Program-made: the position numbers and the translations under genes
Notes under the pieces: model-generated
Told to the model about the DNA's origin: nothing
The model's database searches: none
What the model saw: the letters and a program-made list of their open reading frames with translations, nothing else
Source: a bacterium
GTDB lineage: Bacteria > Sysuimicrobiota > Sysuimicrobiia > Sysuimicrobiales > Segetimicrobiaceae
DNA: 64,000 nt
NCBI GenBank assembly: GCA_035307765.1
Contig: DATGHU010000032.1
Coordinates: 106,900-170,899 of the forward strand
Direction of reading: 5' to 3'
Shown here: positions 53,753 through 62,145 of the stretch, piece after piece
How the letters are laid out: each line of letters starts with the position of its first letter
Numbering within the stretch: position 1 is the first letter of the stretch

Positions 53753-54748
53753 TCAGCTCGAGCGGATCAGGCCCATCGCCTGGTCCATCCGCGCCTCGAT
53801 CGGAAACCCGATCGGCGGATCGGGCAGGGTGATGCCGAAGTACTTCGCGTACTCTTCCTTGTAGTACTTCCACTGGTTGCCGCCCATCGCCACCATTAGC
53901 ACCGTGTCGACGAAGGTCTTCCAGATCGTATCGCCGGGCTTCATCGCGCCGCCGTAGACTTGAGGGTAATACCCCTTCCCGGAGTCCCGGTATTTGTTCG
54001 GGAACCGAAGGGTCAGCCAGCGCACGGTCGACTGGTCGACCGCCGCGGCGTCCACGCGGTTGGAATCGACGGCCTGGATGACGTTGGCCTGGCTGTCGAG
54101 CTGCACCACCTGCGCCTTCGGCAGCGCCTCGTGCACCAGATCGTCCGCGCCCACGTTCTGCAGCACCGAGCAGCGCGCCTTGGCCCCCGCCCCCACCAGC
54201 GCCTTGTAGTCCCGGTACGGGCCGGCCTTGGGCATCAGCAGCCCCACCCCCTCGCGGTAGTAGGGAATGGAGAACTCGACCTGCTGCGCCCGGAGCGGGC
54301 TGATCGTCATGAACTGGAAGACGATATCCACCTTGTCGGTGAGCAGGCTCGGGATCCGGGCGTCGGCCGCCTGGATCTGGAACTGGACCTTGGTCGGATC
54401 GTTGAACAGGGCCATGGCCAACAGGCGTCCCATCGAGATGTCGAACCCGGCGAAGTCGCCCTTCTCGTCCTGGAAGTGCCACGGAGGGTTCCCGTTGCCG
54501 GTCCCGACGAGCAGCGTCTTGCGCTTGATCACATCGTAGAGCTTGCTGGCACCCTGCGGCTGCTGCGCGGCGGCGTTGGTCGCCAGAAACGCCGCGGCGA
54601 CCGTCCCGACCCCGGCCGCGGCGGCCCACCGGGCCAGCCCGCCCGCCGCCACCGCCCCTGCCGAGTCCACAAACAACCGTCTGCGCGACACCGCCTCCAC
54701 CTCGCGCCGCTCTCCGCGCGCACGCTTCGAACCGCCGTCTACCCCCAT
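53753..54748 (-). CDS. Polar amino-acid-type ABC substrate-binding protein (SBP family 3), Tat-exported
   Basis: 331 aa; GAGGGGGTGA about 5 nt upstream of the ATG. Tat-like motif SRRRLFVDSAG (about 21-31) and an Ala-rich stretch ending TNAAAQQ. The mature part has LLVGTGNGNPPWHFQDEKGDFAGFDIS, the classic family-3 opening, and DIVFQFMTISPLRAQQVEFSIPYY. It binds an amino-acid-like solute. It follows the SelA-like gene by about 5 nt, so the PLP enzyme and transporter are cotranscribed. Confidence 0.93.
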   Translation of the reverse strand: MGVDGGSKRARGERREVEAVSRRRLFVDSAGAVAAGGLARWAAAAGVGTVAAAFLATNAAAQQPQGASKLYDVIKRKTLLVGTGNGNPPWHFQDEKGDFAGFDISMGRLLAMALFNDPTKVQFQIQAADARIPSLLTDKVDIVFQFMTISPLRAQQVEFSIPYYREGVGLLMPKAGPYRDYKALVGAGAKARCSVLQNVGADDLVHEALPKAQVVQLDSQANVIQAVDSNRVDAAAVDQSTVRWLTLRFPNKYRDSGKGYYPQVYGGAMKPGDTIWKTFVDTVLMVAMGGNQWKYYKEEYAKYFGITLPDPPIGFPIEARMDQAMGLIRSS

Positions 54749-54753
54749 CGCGG

Positions 54754-55908
54754 TCACCCCCTCGTCTGCACCCGAGATAAGATGTCGACCAACCGACTCG
54801 CCACGATCGCTTCCTCGCCCGGCTGGAGCGTCTGCGGATTCAGCACCAGCCCGGCGCGGTGCTCCCCGACCACGATCGCCGGGTCCCCCTCCCGCAGGGC
54901 CCCGATCACCTCCTCCTTGGCCGGCGCCCCCGGGCGCAGGTCGATGTAGACGCGGGGAATGCCGACGGGCTGGATCCCGGGTTCCGCCGGACACATCCGG
55001 CGGGCCGACGCGGCGGGGAGATCGCCCAGGGCGTTGAGAAGAAATGCCACCTGCGACTCCCAGCGAGCCATCTCTGCCGCGTGATCGAGCGCCAGGTACC
55101 GCTCCACCGCGGCCACAAGCCCGGCGATCTCCTCCTTGCCGGCCTTCATCGGCCGCCCGATCCGCTGATTCGGGTTGCTGTGAAGACGGCAGGCGCGGAC
55201 GAGGTCCTCCCGCCCGAGGACGAGCCCGGTGGCCTGCGGCCCGCGGAGATCCTTCCCCCCGCTGAAGACGACGAGCGACGCCCCCTGCTGGACGAACCGC
55301 CAGAGGTTTTCAACCGGAGGCAGTTCGGCTGCCGCGTCGACGAGCACCGGGATCCCGGCGCGCGAGGCGATCTCCACGACCTCGGCGAACGGGAGCGAGC
55401 CCCGCGCTTCCGCGAACTCGGCGATGTAGGCGACCGCCACGACATCCGCATCGAGCGCGGCCGCAAGTTCCCAGGGTTCGGTCCGATCCGCGCCGCCAAA
55501 CTCCCGCAGGTCGGCGCCCGGCAGACGCAGGCATTGATCGTACCGGTTCCGCTGCGCCCGATGGATCACGATCGCGTGCGGGAGCCCGGTCGTGTCCGGG
55601 AGCTTGGCCATTCTCCCCGGGTCGTCCCCGGCCAGGCAGGCGGCCGACGCCAGGGCCAGCCCCGCGGCGGCCCCGCTGGACACGAACGCCGCCGGCACGC
55701 CGAGCAGCGATGCGAGGTGCGCGCCGGCGCGCTCGTGCAGGTCCTCCAGATCCACAAAGGCCCCCGCGGCCGCGGCCATCGCGTCGCGCACTTCCGCCGG
55801 CATCAGCGACCCGCCGACCCGCGTCAGGGTTCCCCAGGCGTTGATCAACGGGCGCACGCCGAGCGAGCGGTACGGATCCTCGACGCGCCACAGGCCATCG
55901 CTCAGCAC
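54754..55908 (-). CDS. SelA-like PLP-dependent enzyme (D-glucosaminate-6-phosphate ammonia-lyase-like)
   Basis: 384 aa from a GTG at 55908 (weak AAGAG upstream). Fold-type I PLP enzyme: INAWGTLTRVGGSLMP near the N-terminus, AAFVSSGAAAGLALA, VDAAAELPPVENLW (Asp binding the PLP pyridine), and Schiff-base Lys in VFSGGKDLRGPQ, followed by RIGRPMKAGKEEIAGL. It lacks the N-terminal tRNA-binding domain of true selenocysteine synthase. Members of this group include DgaE, which removes ammonia from D-glucosaminate-6-phosphate. It heads an operon with an amino-acid-type ABC transporter and is divergent from an FGGY kinase, a fitting context for amino-sugar-acid breakdown (inference). Confidence 0.85.
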   Translation of the reverse strand: MLSDGLWRVEDPYRSLGVRPLINAWGTLTRVGGSLMPAEVRDAMAAAAGAFVDLEDLHERAGAHLASLLGVPAAFVSSGAAAGLALASAACLAGDDPGRMAKLPDTTGLPHAIVIHRAQRNRYDQCLRLPGADLREFGGADRTEPWELAAALDADVVAVAYIAEFAEARGSLPFAEVVEIASRAGIPVLVDAAAELPPVENLWRFVQQGASLVVFSGGKDLRGPQATGLVLGREDLVRACRLHSNPNQRIGRPMKAGKEEIAGLVAAVERYLALDHAAEMARWESQVAFLLNALGDLPAASARRMCPAEPGIQPVGIPRVYIDLRPGAPAKEEVIGALREGDPAIVVGEHRAGLVLNPQTLQPGEEAIVASRLVDILSRVQTRG

Positions 55909-55968
55909 GCCGCACTCTTCATCGCCGCAAGGAGGTTTTTCCTGCAACAGGCGCAAGAGTAGCCCGAG

Positions 55969-57357
55969 ATGTCCGGACCGATCCTGGCCCTCGATGCCGG
56001 CACCACCGCGTGCAAGGGAGTCCTGGCCCGTGACGACGGGACTCCGGAATCCCTGGCGGTGCTCCCGTACGCCGCTGGAGATCCCACCCGCGATCCCGCG
56101 GTATGGTGGGAGACGCTGTCGCGGGTCGTCGAGCAGGTATGCGCGGCCGCGGCCCCCCCTCCCGGCGCCGTCGCGCTGTGTGGCCGCGGCGGCGGCCTGG
56201 CCTGCCTCGACGACGGCGGCACGCCCGTCCCCCTCCCCTGGAGCACGATCCTGGAGGGCGCGCGCGCGCGCCCCATCGACGCGCCCGCCCACCAGCGACT
56301 GGCGTCGTGGGGTGCGATCTACGCCGAGGCGCAGGTCCGCGCACCGGCCGCCGCCTCCCGCATCGCGCGCCTCTGCGGAGTGAAGGACTACCTCAACTAC
56401 CGGTTGACGGGCGTGTGGGCGACGGACGCGTCGAGCGCCGGATGCCGCGAGTGGCCTCGGGATCTCGCGCCCTTCGGGCTTCGGGCCGGCATGCTCCCGC
56501 CGATCCGGCCGGGGACGGAGCGGCTCGGCCCGCTCAGCGGCGGCGCGGGGTTGCCGCTCCCGGCGGGAATCCCGGTCTGCGTCGGCGGGCACGACGGCGT
56601 CTGCGCCAATCTCGGCGCGGGTCGGCTGGACGTCGGAGACGGCTGCATCACGCTCGCCACAAACGGCGTGGTTCGGGTCAACACGCGCATCCCGGTCTAC
56701 CCCACCCCTCGGTTCCACACCTTCACCTACCCGTACCTCGGCGAGATGTGGACGAGCGGCGGAGACGTCCCGGCCGGCGGATCCGCCGTGGGGTGGGCCG
56801 CCCGGTTGCTCGGCGTGCACGACGGAAACCCCCTCACCACCGAGGCCGCGCTGCGGCGGTTCGATGCGCTGGCCGCGGGGGCCCCGCCGGCGGCGCGCGG
56901 CCTCCTGTTTCTTCCCTACCTCCGCGGCGCCCTCAGCCCGGCGAGAGACTTGGATCGCCGGGGGGCGTTCCTGCACCTCGACCTCCGGCACGGGCGGGAG
57001 GACGCGGCGCGGGCCGTGCTGGAGGGGGTCGCCTTCGCGCTGCGGCACATTCGCGATGCCCTCGAACGCTCGGGGCAGGCGATCGGACAGTTGTGCGTGA
57101 CGGGGGGTGGGAGCCGCAGCCGCGTCTGGACGCAGATCGTCGCCAGCGTCCTCGATCAGCCGCTCTGCTTCGTCGAGCCGGAGGCCTCCGCGCGGGGCGC
57201 CGCCCTCCTCGCCGCGGTGGGGCTGGGGCGCTTCCCCACGATCGCCGCCGCGGCGGAAGCGATGGTCCGCGGCGCGGGCACCGTCGACCCCGACCCGACC
57301 TGGACCGCCGTCTACCGAGACGCCTACGCGCGTTACCTCGACGCGGCGACCAGCTGA
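55969..57357 (+). CDS. FGGY-family carbohydrate kinase (xylulokinase-like)
   Basis: 462 aa. ATP phosphate-binding LALDAGTTACKGVL at the N-terminus, GGHDGVCANLGAG and the late FGGY signature VTGGGSRSRVWTQIVASVLDQPL. Phosphorylates a sugar, sugar alcohol or sugar acid. It shares a 60-nt divergent promoter region with the SelA-like gene and could supply its phosphorylated substrate. Confidence 0.9.
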   Translation: MSGPILALDAGTTACKGVLARDDGTPESLAVLPYAAGDPTRDPAVWWETLSRVVEQVCAAAAPPPGAVALCGRGGGLACLDDGGTPVPLPWSTILEGARARPIDAPAHQRLASWGAIYAEAQVRAPAAASRIARLCGVKDYLNYRLTGVWATDASSAGCREWPRDLAPFGLRAGMLPPIRPGTERLGPLSGGAGLPLPAGIPVCVGGHDGVCANLGAGRLDVGDGCITLATNGVVRVNTRIPVYPTPRFHTFTYPYLGEMWTSGGDVPAGGSAVGWAARLLGVHDGNPLTTEAALRRFDALAAGAPPAARGLLFLPYLRGALSPARDLDRRGAFLHLDLRHGREDAARAVLEGVAFALRHIRDALERSGQAIGQLCVTGGGSRSRVWTQIVASVLDQPLCFVEPEASARGAALLAAVGLGRFPTIAAAAEAMVRGAGTVDPDPTWTAVYRDAYARYLDAATS

Positions 57358-57482
57358 TTCCGGAAAAATCGTTCCGGTCGGGTTCCTCGCTGACACTTCC
57401 TGCGAGTGCCGTGGGGTGGCGGGTTTACCGCGTACGCCGGCTGTGCGTAGACCTTGTGGAGGTGCTCACAGGGCCTGTTGGT

Positions 57483-58421
57483 TCAGACCTCGTGCACGTC
57501 GCGCTGAAAGGAGGCGGCAGTGGCTCGGATACCCTCGGCCCAGGTGGTGCCCGCAAAGCCGAGCTCCCTGGCGAATTTGCTGGAGTCGAAGAGGTACGGC
57601 GAATCGCTCTGATAAAGCATTTCGTAGGATTCCGCGACCAGCGGATTGAACCATCCTGCAACCCGGATCATGGCCCTGCTCAAGACGCGATATCTTGGCG
57701 CAACGCCAAATTCCTGCGCGACTAAGGCGACAAACTCTTTTCCGGTGAGTGGGTTGGCCATGGTGGGGACATGCCAGGTCTGATTCCAGGCGGTTGCCCG
57801 TTCCGCGAGTTGTACCAAGCTTTGCACGGCGTCCGGCGTGTAGGTAAAGGAGTGCGGGACAGAATCATTCACGAGCCATGAGGCTTTCTGCTTCCGAGCG
57901 AAGGGCTCGAAGACGAGACGATTAGGCACGCCGTTGGGCGTGGCGGGACCGTAGAAATCGGCGGAACGTGCAATCATGGCGGTGAGGGTGCCCGACTTCC
58001 ACTCATTGATGAGGGTGGTGGCAATCTTCGCGCGGATTTCGCCTTTCGTGGTGCAGGGGTTGAAGGGCGTCTCCTCGGTCATGGGTCCGCGGACCTTGCC
58101 GTACAGGTACACGTTGTCAAAGAAGATGAGTTTTGCGCCGGCGCGCTTGCAGGCTTCGATCGTGTTGCCCATGATACGCGGCCACATTTCCCGCCAGAGC
58201 TTGTGATCGTACTTGAGACCAACAAGCAGATGCACAACGCTGGAGCCGGCGACAGCGCGGGTGGTTTGGTCTTTATCCATAAGATCGGCGGCAAGTGTTT
58301 CGGTCGCGCCGGGAATCTTCCGCGGATTGCGGCCGACGAGGCGAAATGGTTGATTCCTTACCGCAAGGCGTTTGGCGAGTTCGTTGCCAATGGCGCCGCC
58401 TGCTCCGAGGATGGTGATCAT
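57483..58421 (-). CDS. NAD-dependent epimerase/dehydratase-like protein
   Basis: 312 aa extended or atypical SDR. ILGAGGAIGNELAKRL nucleotide motif, VVHLLVGLKYD, FFDNVYLYGKV with the Y-x-x-x-K catalytic pattern, and RSADFYGP. GGAGGGG about 7 nt upstream of the ATG. Codon use is visibly less GC-rich than in its neighbours, suggesting recent acquisition together with the next gene. Substrate unknown. Confidence 0.9.
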   Translation of the reverse strand: MITILGAGGAIGNELAKRLAVRNQPFRLVGRNPRKIPGATETLAADLMDKDQTTRAVAGSSVVHLLVGLKYDHKLWREMWPRIMGNTIEACKRAGAKLIFFDNVYLYGKVRGPMTEETPFNPCTTKGEIRAKIATTLINEWKSGTLTAMIARSADFYGPATPNGVPNRLVFEPFARKQKASWLVNDSVPHSFTYTPDAVQSLVQLAERATAWNQTWHVPTMANPLTGKEFVALVAQEFGVAPRYRVLSRAMIRVAGWFNPLVAESYEMLYQSDSPYLFDSSKFARELGFAGTTWAEGIRATAASFQRDVHEV

Positions 58422-58520
58422 TCAGACCCCTCCCTTTCACGCGTACAGAGGGTTGAGAGTACCGCAGCTCGCCCCTCCGAGCACCCAGCGGACGTAGGCA
58501 CGCCTGGCCTCCTCTGACAT

Positions 58521-59003
58521 CTAGATGGGAAGAAGTTTATGGCGAGGAATCCAACGGGGCACAGCCTTGCGGTAGTTCTCGTAGGATATCCCGAACTTCC
58601 GGTGGAGTGTGGGTTCTTCGTAAAAAACCACAAATAGGTGGACGACCACCCATGCCAGTAGCGCGTACGTGAGGAGGGTCGCAGACGCGAAGAGCACGCT
58701 TTCGCCCAGGAGAATCAACACCGCGCCGACATACATTGGATTTCTGACCACGCGATACAACCCTCTGGTCACCAGCACCTTCGGTGGGTCAATGGGCGCC
58801 GGGGTCCCCCGTCCGGCAGACGCAAAATCCCAGGCACACCAGAGGTAGCACGCCGCGCCCAGCGCAATCGGCAAAGCCCCGATCAGCCCGAACGGAATGG
58901 CAGCCTCCGCTCCAACGGCGAGCAGATAGCGCGGTATCACCACCGTGACTGTACCTGGCACCAGGATGGTGAACACCAGCGTCTTGAGGACACTCATTGT
59001 CAT
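58521..59003 (-). CDS. Isoprenylcysteine carboxyl methyltransferase-like membrane methyltransferase
   Basis: 160 aa integral membrane protein with about four to five membrane segments. The conserved SAM-binding C-terminal half has LVTRGLYRVVRNPMYVGAVL, then VVFYEEPTLHRKFG and YRKAVPRWIP, the pattern shared by ICMT and phospholipid methyltransferases. As in the gene downstream on this strand, base composition is lower in GC than the rest of the window. The methyl acceptor is unknown. 59004-59281 upstream (278 nt) holds no gene I can support. Confidence 0.88.
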   Translation of the reverse strand: MTMSVLKTLVFTILVPGTVTVVIPRYLLAVGAEAAIPFGLIGALPIALGAACYLWCAWDFASAGRGTPAPIDPPKVLVTRGLYRVVRNPMYVGAVLILLGESVLFASATLLTYALLAWVVVHLFVVFYEEPTLHRKFGISYENYRKAVPRWIPRHKLLPI

Positions 59004-59281
59004 CGTTAGTCTACGGTACGGTCCTCAGCCAACAGGCGAATGAGTCCGCCCTGCACTTCTGGAGTCCAAACCTTCTGGATTACTTTCTCCCTCTGAGAGC
59101 AAGCCACCGACGCACCGCTGGCGCGTTCTTTCTACGCGCTCACTCCCCGCAACCGAGGCTCGCATGCTAAGAAATCAGCTGCTGCGGACGTCATTCGCGA
59201 ATATAACGTGGAGCAGACTTGGAGACAGGCCTTTCCATCCGGAAGTGCACCGTGTAGATCGGACTGCACGATGAGCCCAAC

Positions 59282-60460
59282 CTACGTCCGCCGGCCGCGA
59301 AAGAACGCGGCCACCGCCGCGATGATCACGTCGACATCCTCCGGGAAAAGGGGCCTGGGGTCAAACGCCACCGCGCCCTCGGCGAGGTGGTGGTCGCGCG
59401 TCCAGACCGGCGGCTCCCAGCCGCGCAGGAAATCGACCAGGCGCTGCGCGCGGTCCCGCGCCCCGGCGCCGTCAAAGCGCAGCTCCGCGCGCTCGATCTC
59501 GGGGCGCACCTCGTCCCGCACGATCGCCGCCGCGGCGCCGCCGTGCACCCCGAACGCCGCCACCAGCCGCCGCACGACGGCGCGGTGGGCGAACCGGGCC
59601 GAGGCGTGGTCCGTCGCCGTGTACTCCCGCAGGGCCTCGAGGAGCCCGGCGATCGCCTCCTTGCCGACCTTCATCGCCCGCCCGATGCCTCGGTGCTGCG
59701 CGCGGACGCCGACCACCAGATCCCTCCGCCCACAGACGATCCCGCTCGTCGGACCGAGAAACGCCTTGCCGCCGCTGTAGATGACGAGGTCCGCGCCGAG
59801 CGCGGCGTAGCGGCGCAGGTCCTCCTCGGCGGCGGCGTCGACGAGCACCGGGACGCGCGCCGCGTGCGCGGTGTCCAGGCAGAACTCGAGCGGGAGCATC
59901 CCCTTCTGCACGGCGTGATGCGACTGGACGTAGACGAGCGCGGCCGGGTGGGTGCGGACCACGGCTTCGAGCTCACGACGGTCCGTCCGGTTGACCGCGC
60001 CGACGGCATGGACGACACCGCCGCCCAGCCGGATCATCTGCGCGATCTGCGCCCCGAAATCGACGAGGTGCCCGGTCTGGATGACCACCCGGCGCTCGCC
60101 CTCCTCGACGAACGGCACCTGACGGACCCTCCGGGGGTCTGCGCCCACGATGCTGGCGGCGACCCCGAGGGCGATGCCGGCGCTCGCGCTGCCGACGATC
60201 AGCGCCGCGGCGGCGCCGGTGGCCTCGGCGATCGCCGCGGCGGCGTCGTCGTGGAGCCGCTCCATGTCGCAGTACTGACCGGCCGCACGCCGCATCGCCT
60301 CGACGACTCCGGCCGAGAGCGTCGATCCGCCGAGCGATGTCATGTGCCCGCTCGCGTTGATCACGCGGTGCGAAAAGATATCCACCGCCTCCAGGTGCGG
60401 CGGCCGTTTGGCGGTCCGGCGCCCCACCCGCGGAGACCCGGTTATGCGCGGAGGCGTCAT
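59282..60460 (-). CDS. SelA-like PLP-dependent enzyme (second copy)
   Basis: 392 aa. VINASGHMTSLGGSTLS, AALIVGSASAGIALGVA, VDAAAEEDLRRYA, Schiff-base Lys in IYSGGKAFLGPTSG, and GIGRAMKVGKEAIAGL: the same motifs as the enzyme at 54754-55908, so a divergent paralogue. No tRNA-binding N-terminal domain, so not a true SelA. No transporter or kinase is joined to it. Probably an amino-acid or amino-sugar-acid lyase or transaminase-fold enzyme. Confidence 0.85.
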   Translation of the reverse strand: MTPPRITGSPRVGRRTAKRPPHLEAVDIFSHRVINASGHMTSLGGSTLSAGVVEAMRRAAGQYCDMERLHDDAAAAIAEATGAAAALIVGSASAGIALGVAASIVGADPRRVRQVPFVEEGERRVVIQTGHLVDFGAQIAQMIRLGGGVVHAVGAVNRTDRRELEAVVRTHPAALVYVQSHHAVQKGMLPLEFCLDTAHAARVPVLVDAAAEEDLRRYAALGADLVIYSGGKAFLGPTSGIVCGRRDLVVGVRAQHRGIGRAMKVGKEAIAGLLEALREYTATDHASARFAHRAVVRRLVAAFGVHGGAAAAIVRDEVRPEIERAELRFDGAGARDRAQRLVDFLRGWEPPVWTRDHHLAEGAVAFDPRPLFPEDVDVIIAAVAAFFRGRRT

Positions 60461-60627
60461 CGACCTAAAGGTTGGACGCGGCGGCGAGCGATCCCTACCC
60501 TCCTCGGGGTGTCGACGTCGACCCGCGCGCAGGGGGCGACCCCGCCCGCGGCGGGGGCGCGGCCGGGAGGGATGCGCCCACCGTGCGGCCGCGTTTAACC
60601 TGACTGGAAACTCAGGGAGGAGGACCT

Positions 60628-62145
60628 ATGTCCCCAGATCAGCCAGGCGGGGCGGGACCCGAGCGAGGAGCGCCCGGTCCCCAGGATCCGCGGGCGGGAA
60701 TCGGAGGCACCCCGGAGGGCCAGACGACCGGGGCGCGGAGCCGCTCTCCCTCGCGCCTGCGGACGTGGGCCTTCCGGATCGCCTTGGTCGCCATCGCCAT
60801 CGCCGTGTTTATGACGATCCGCTACTTCACTTATGCGGCCACGCATCCGAGCACGGACGACGCCTTCGTCCAGGGCTCGACCGTTTCCATCAGCTCGAAG
60901 ATCTTCGGCCGGGTGAGCCAGGTGCTGGTGCAGGGCGACCAGCGCGTCAGCGCGGGCCAGCCGCTGGTGGTGCTCGATCCGACCGACGCCCAGATCGAGG
61001 TGCAGCAGGCGGAGGCCGCCCTGATCGCCGCCACGACCCAGGTCGCCCAGGCCCAGGCGGCCCTGACCGCGCAGCGGAGCGAGACGGCCGGCGCGGTCGC
61101 TCAGGCGCAGGCCGCCGACGCCGCGGCGGGGACCCGCGTCCCGCAATCACAGACCGAGGTGAGCCTGCTGAAACAGCAGCTCACCGCCCAACGCGCCCAG
61201 ACCGCCGCCGGGCTGCAGGGCGCCGAGGCACAGGCCACCGCCGCGGCGGCTCAGGTCGCGACCGCCGGGGCCGCCGTCCAGGCGGCGCGGGCGGCACGCG
61301 ATCGGGCGGAGAAGGACTACGCGCGCTCCCAGACGCTCGTGGCTCAGGGCGCCATCGGAGCACAACAGCTCGACGCGGATAAAGCCGCGGCGGACGTGAC
61401 CGCGGCGCAGTACGACAGCACCCTCGCCCAGCTCTCCGCGGCGAACGATCAGCTGCGGGCCGCGCGCGCGCAGGTGGGCGTGGCCAAGGCCGCGCTCGAG
61501 ATAATCATCGCCGATCAGGCCCAGGTGGAGATCAAACAACAGGACGTCGCCGGTGCGATCGCCCAGCGGACGCAGGCCGCGGCGGGGGTGGAGAGCGCCC
61601 GGAGCGGGTTCGCCGTCGTCAGGCAACGCGAGGCCCAGGTGGCCGCGGCACAGGCGCAGGTCGCGCAGGCACAGGCGCAGCTGGCCGCGGCGCGGGTCCA
61701 GCTCCAGGAGACGCGCATCTCCGCACCCGCGGACGGCGTCGTGGCCAGCGAGGTCTCGGCGCAGCCCGGTGAAGTCGTTCAGCCCAACCAGCCGCTCCTC
61801 ACGCTGGTTTTCTCCTCGCAGAAGTGGGTGGAGGCCAACTTCAAGGAAACCCAGCTGCGCAACATGCGCGTCGGGCAGCCGGCCGCGATCCGGGTCGACC
61901 TTCTCGGCCGCACGTTCCCGGGACACGTCGAGCGCCTCGGACCGGCCACCGGTTCCGCCCTGTCGCTCCTGCCGCCCCAGAACGCGACGGGAAACTATAC
62001 CAAGGTGGTCCAGCGGGTCCCGGTGCGGATCGCGTTCGACGACCCCACCGCCGACACCCTCCAGGTCGGGTTGTCCGTCGAGGTGACGGTGGACACGACC
62101 CGGCGCGCGGCCGTCCAAGGCCCCGGAGTCGGCAAGACCCCCTGA
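60628..62145 (+). CDS. HlyD/EmrA-type membrane fusion protein
   Basis: 505 aa, GGAGGAGG just upstream of the ATG. One membrane anchor (about 48-68) is followed by the lipoyl-type half-motif STDDAFVQGSTVSISSKIFGRV split by the family Pro/Gly positions, then an extra-long Ala/Gln coiled coil (about 125-355) with many AQAQ stretches, and the second half-motif ISAPADGVVASEV, QPGEVVQPNQPLLTLV. Longer than EmrA (about 390 aa) because of the coiled coil. Coupled by TGATG to the EmrB-like gene. Bridges the inner-membrane pump to an outer-membrane channel. Confidence 0.92.
   Translation: MSPDQPGGAGPERGAPGPQDPRAGIGGTPEGQTTGARSRSPSRLRTWAFRIALVAIAIAVFMTIRYFTYAATHPSTDDAFVQGSTVSISSKIFGRVSQVLVQGDQRVSAGQPLVVLDPTDAQIEVQQAEAALIAATTQVAQAQAALTAQRSETAGAVAQAQAADAAAGTRVPQSQTEVSLLKQQLTAQRAQTAAGLQGAEAQATAAAAQVATAGAAVQAARAARDRAEKDYARSQTLVAQGAIGAQQLDADKAAADVTAAQYDSTLAQLSAANDQLRAARAQVGVAKAALEIIIADQAQVEIKQQDVAGAIAQRTQAAAGVESARSGFAVVRQREAQVAAAQAQVAQAQAQLAAARVQLQETRISAPADGVVASEVSAQPGEVVQPNQPLLTLVFSSQKWVEANFKETQLRNMRVGQPAAIRVDLLGRTFPGHVERLGPATGSALSLLPPQNATGNYTKVVQRVPVRIAFDDPTADTLQVGLSVEVTVDTTRRAAVQGPGVGKTP

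Noticed and set aside
59004..59281. A gene in the 278-nt gap before the second SelA-like enzyme
   Set aside because: Short frames only, no ribosome site or motif. The plus-strand frame 59208-59780 is mostly antisense to the SelA-like gene.
54754..60460. True selenocysteine synthase (SelA) encoded by one of the two SelA-like genes
   Set aside because: Both are short (384 and 392 aa), lack the N-terminal tRNA-binding domain, and sit in transporter/kinase context. They cannot be counted as support for the Sec candidate.
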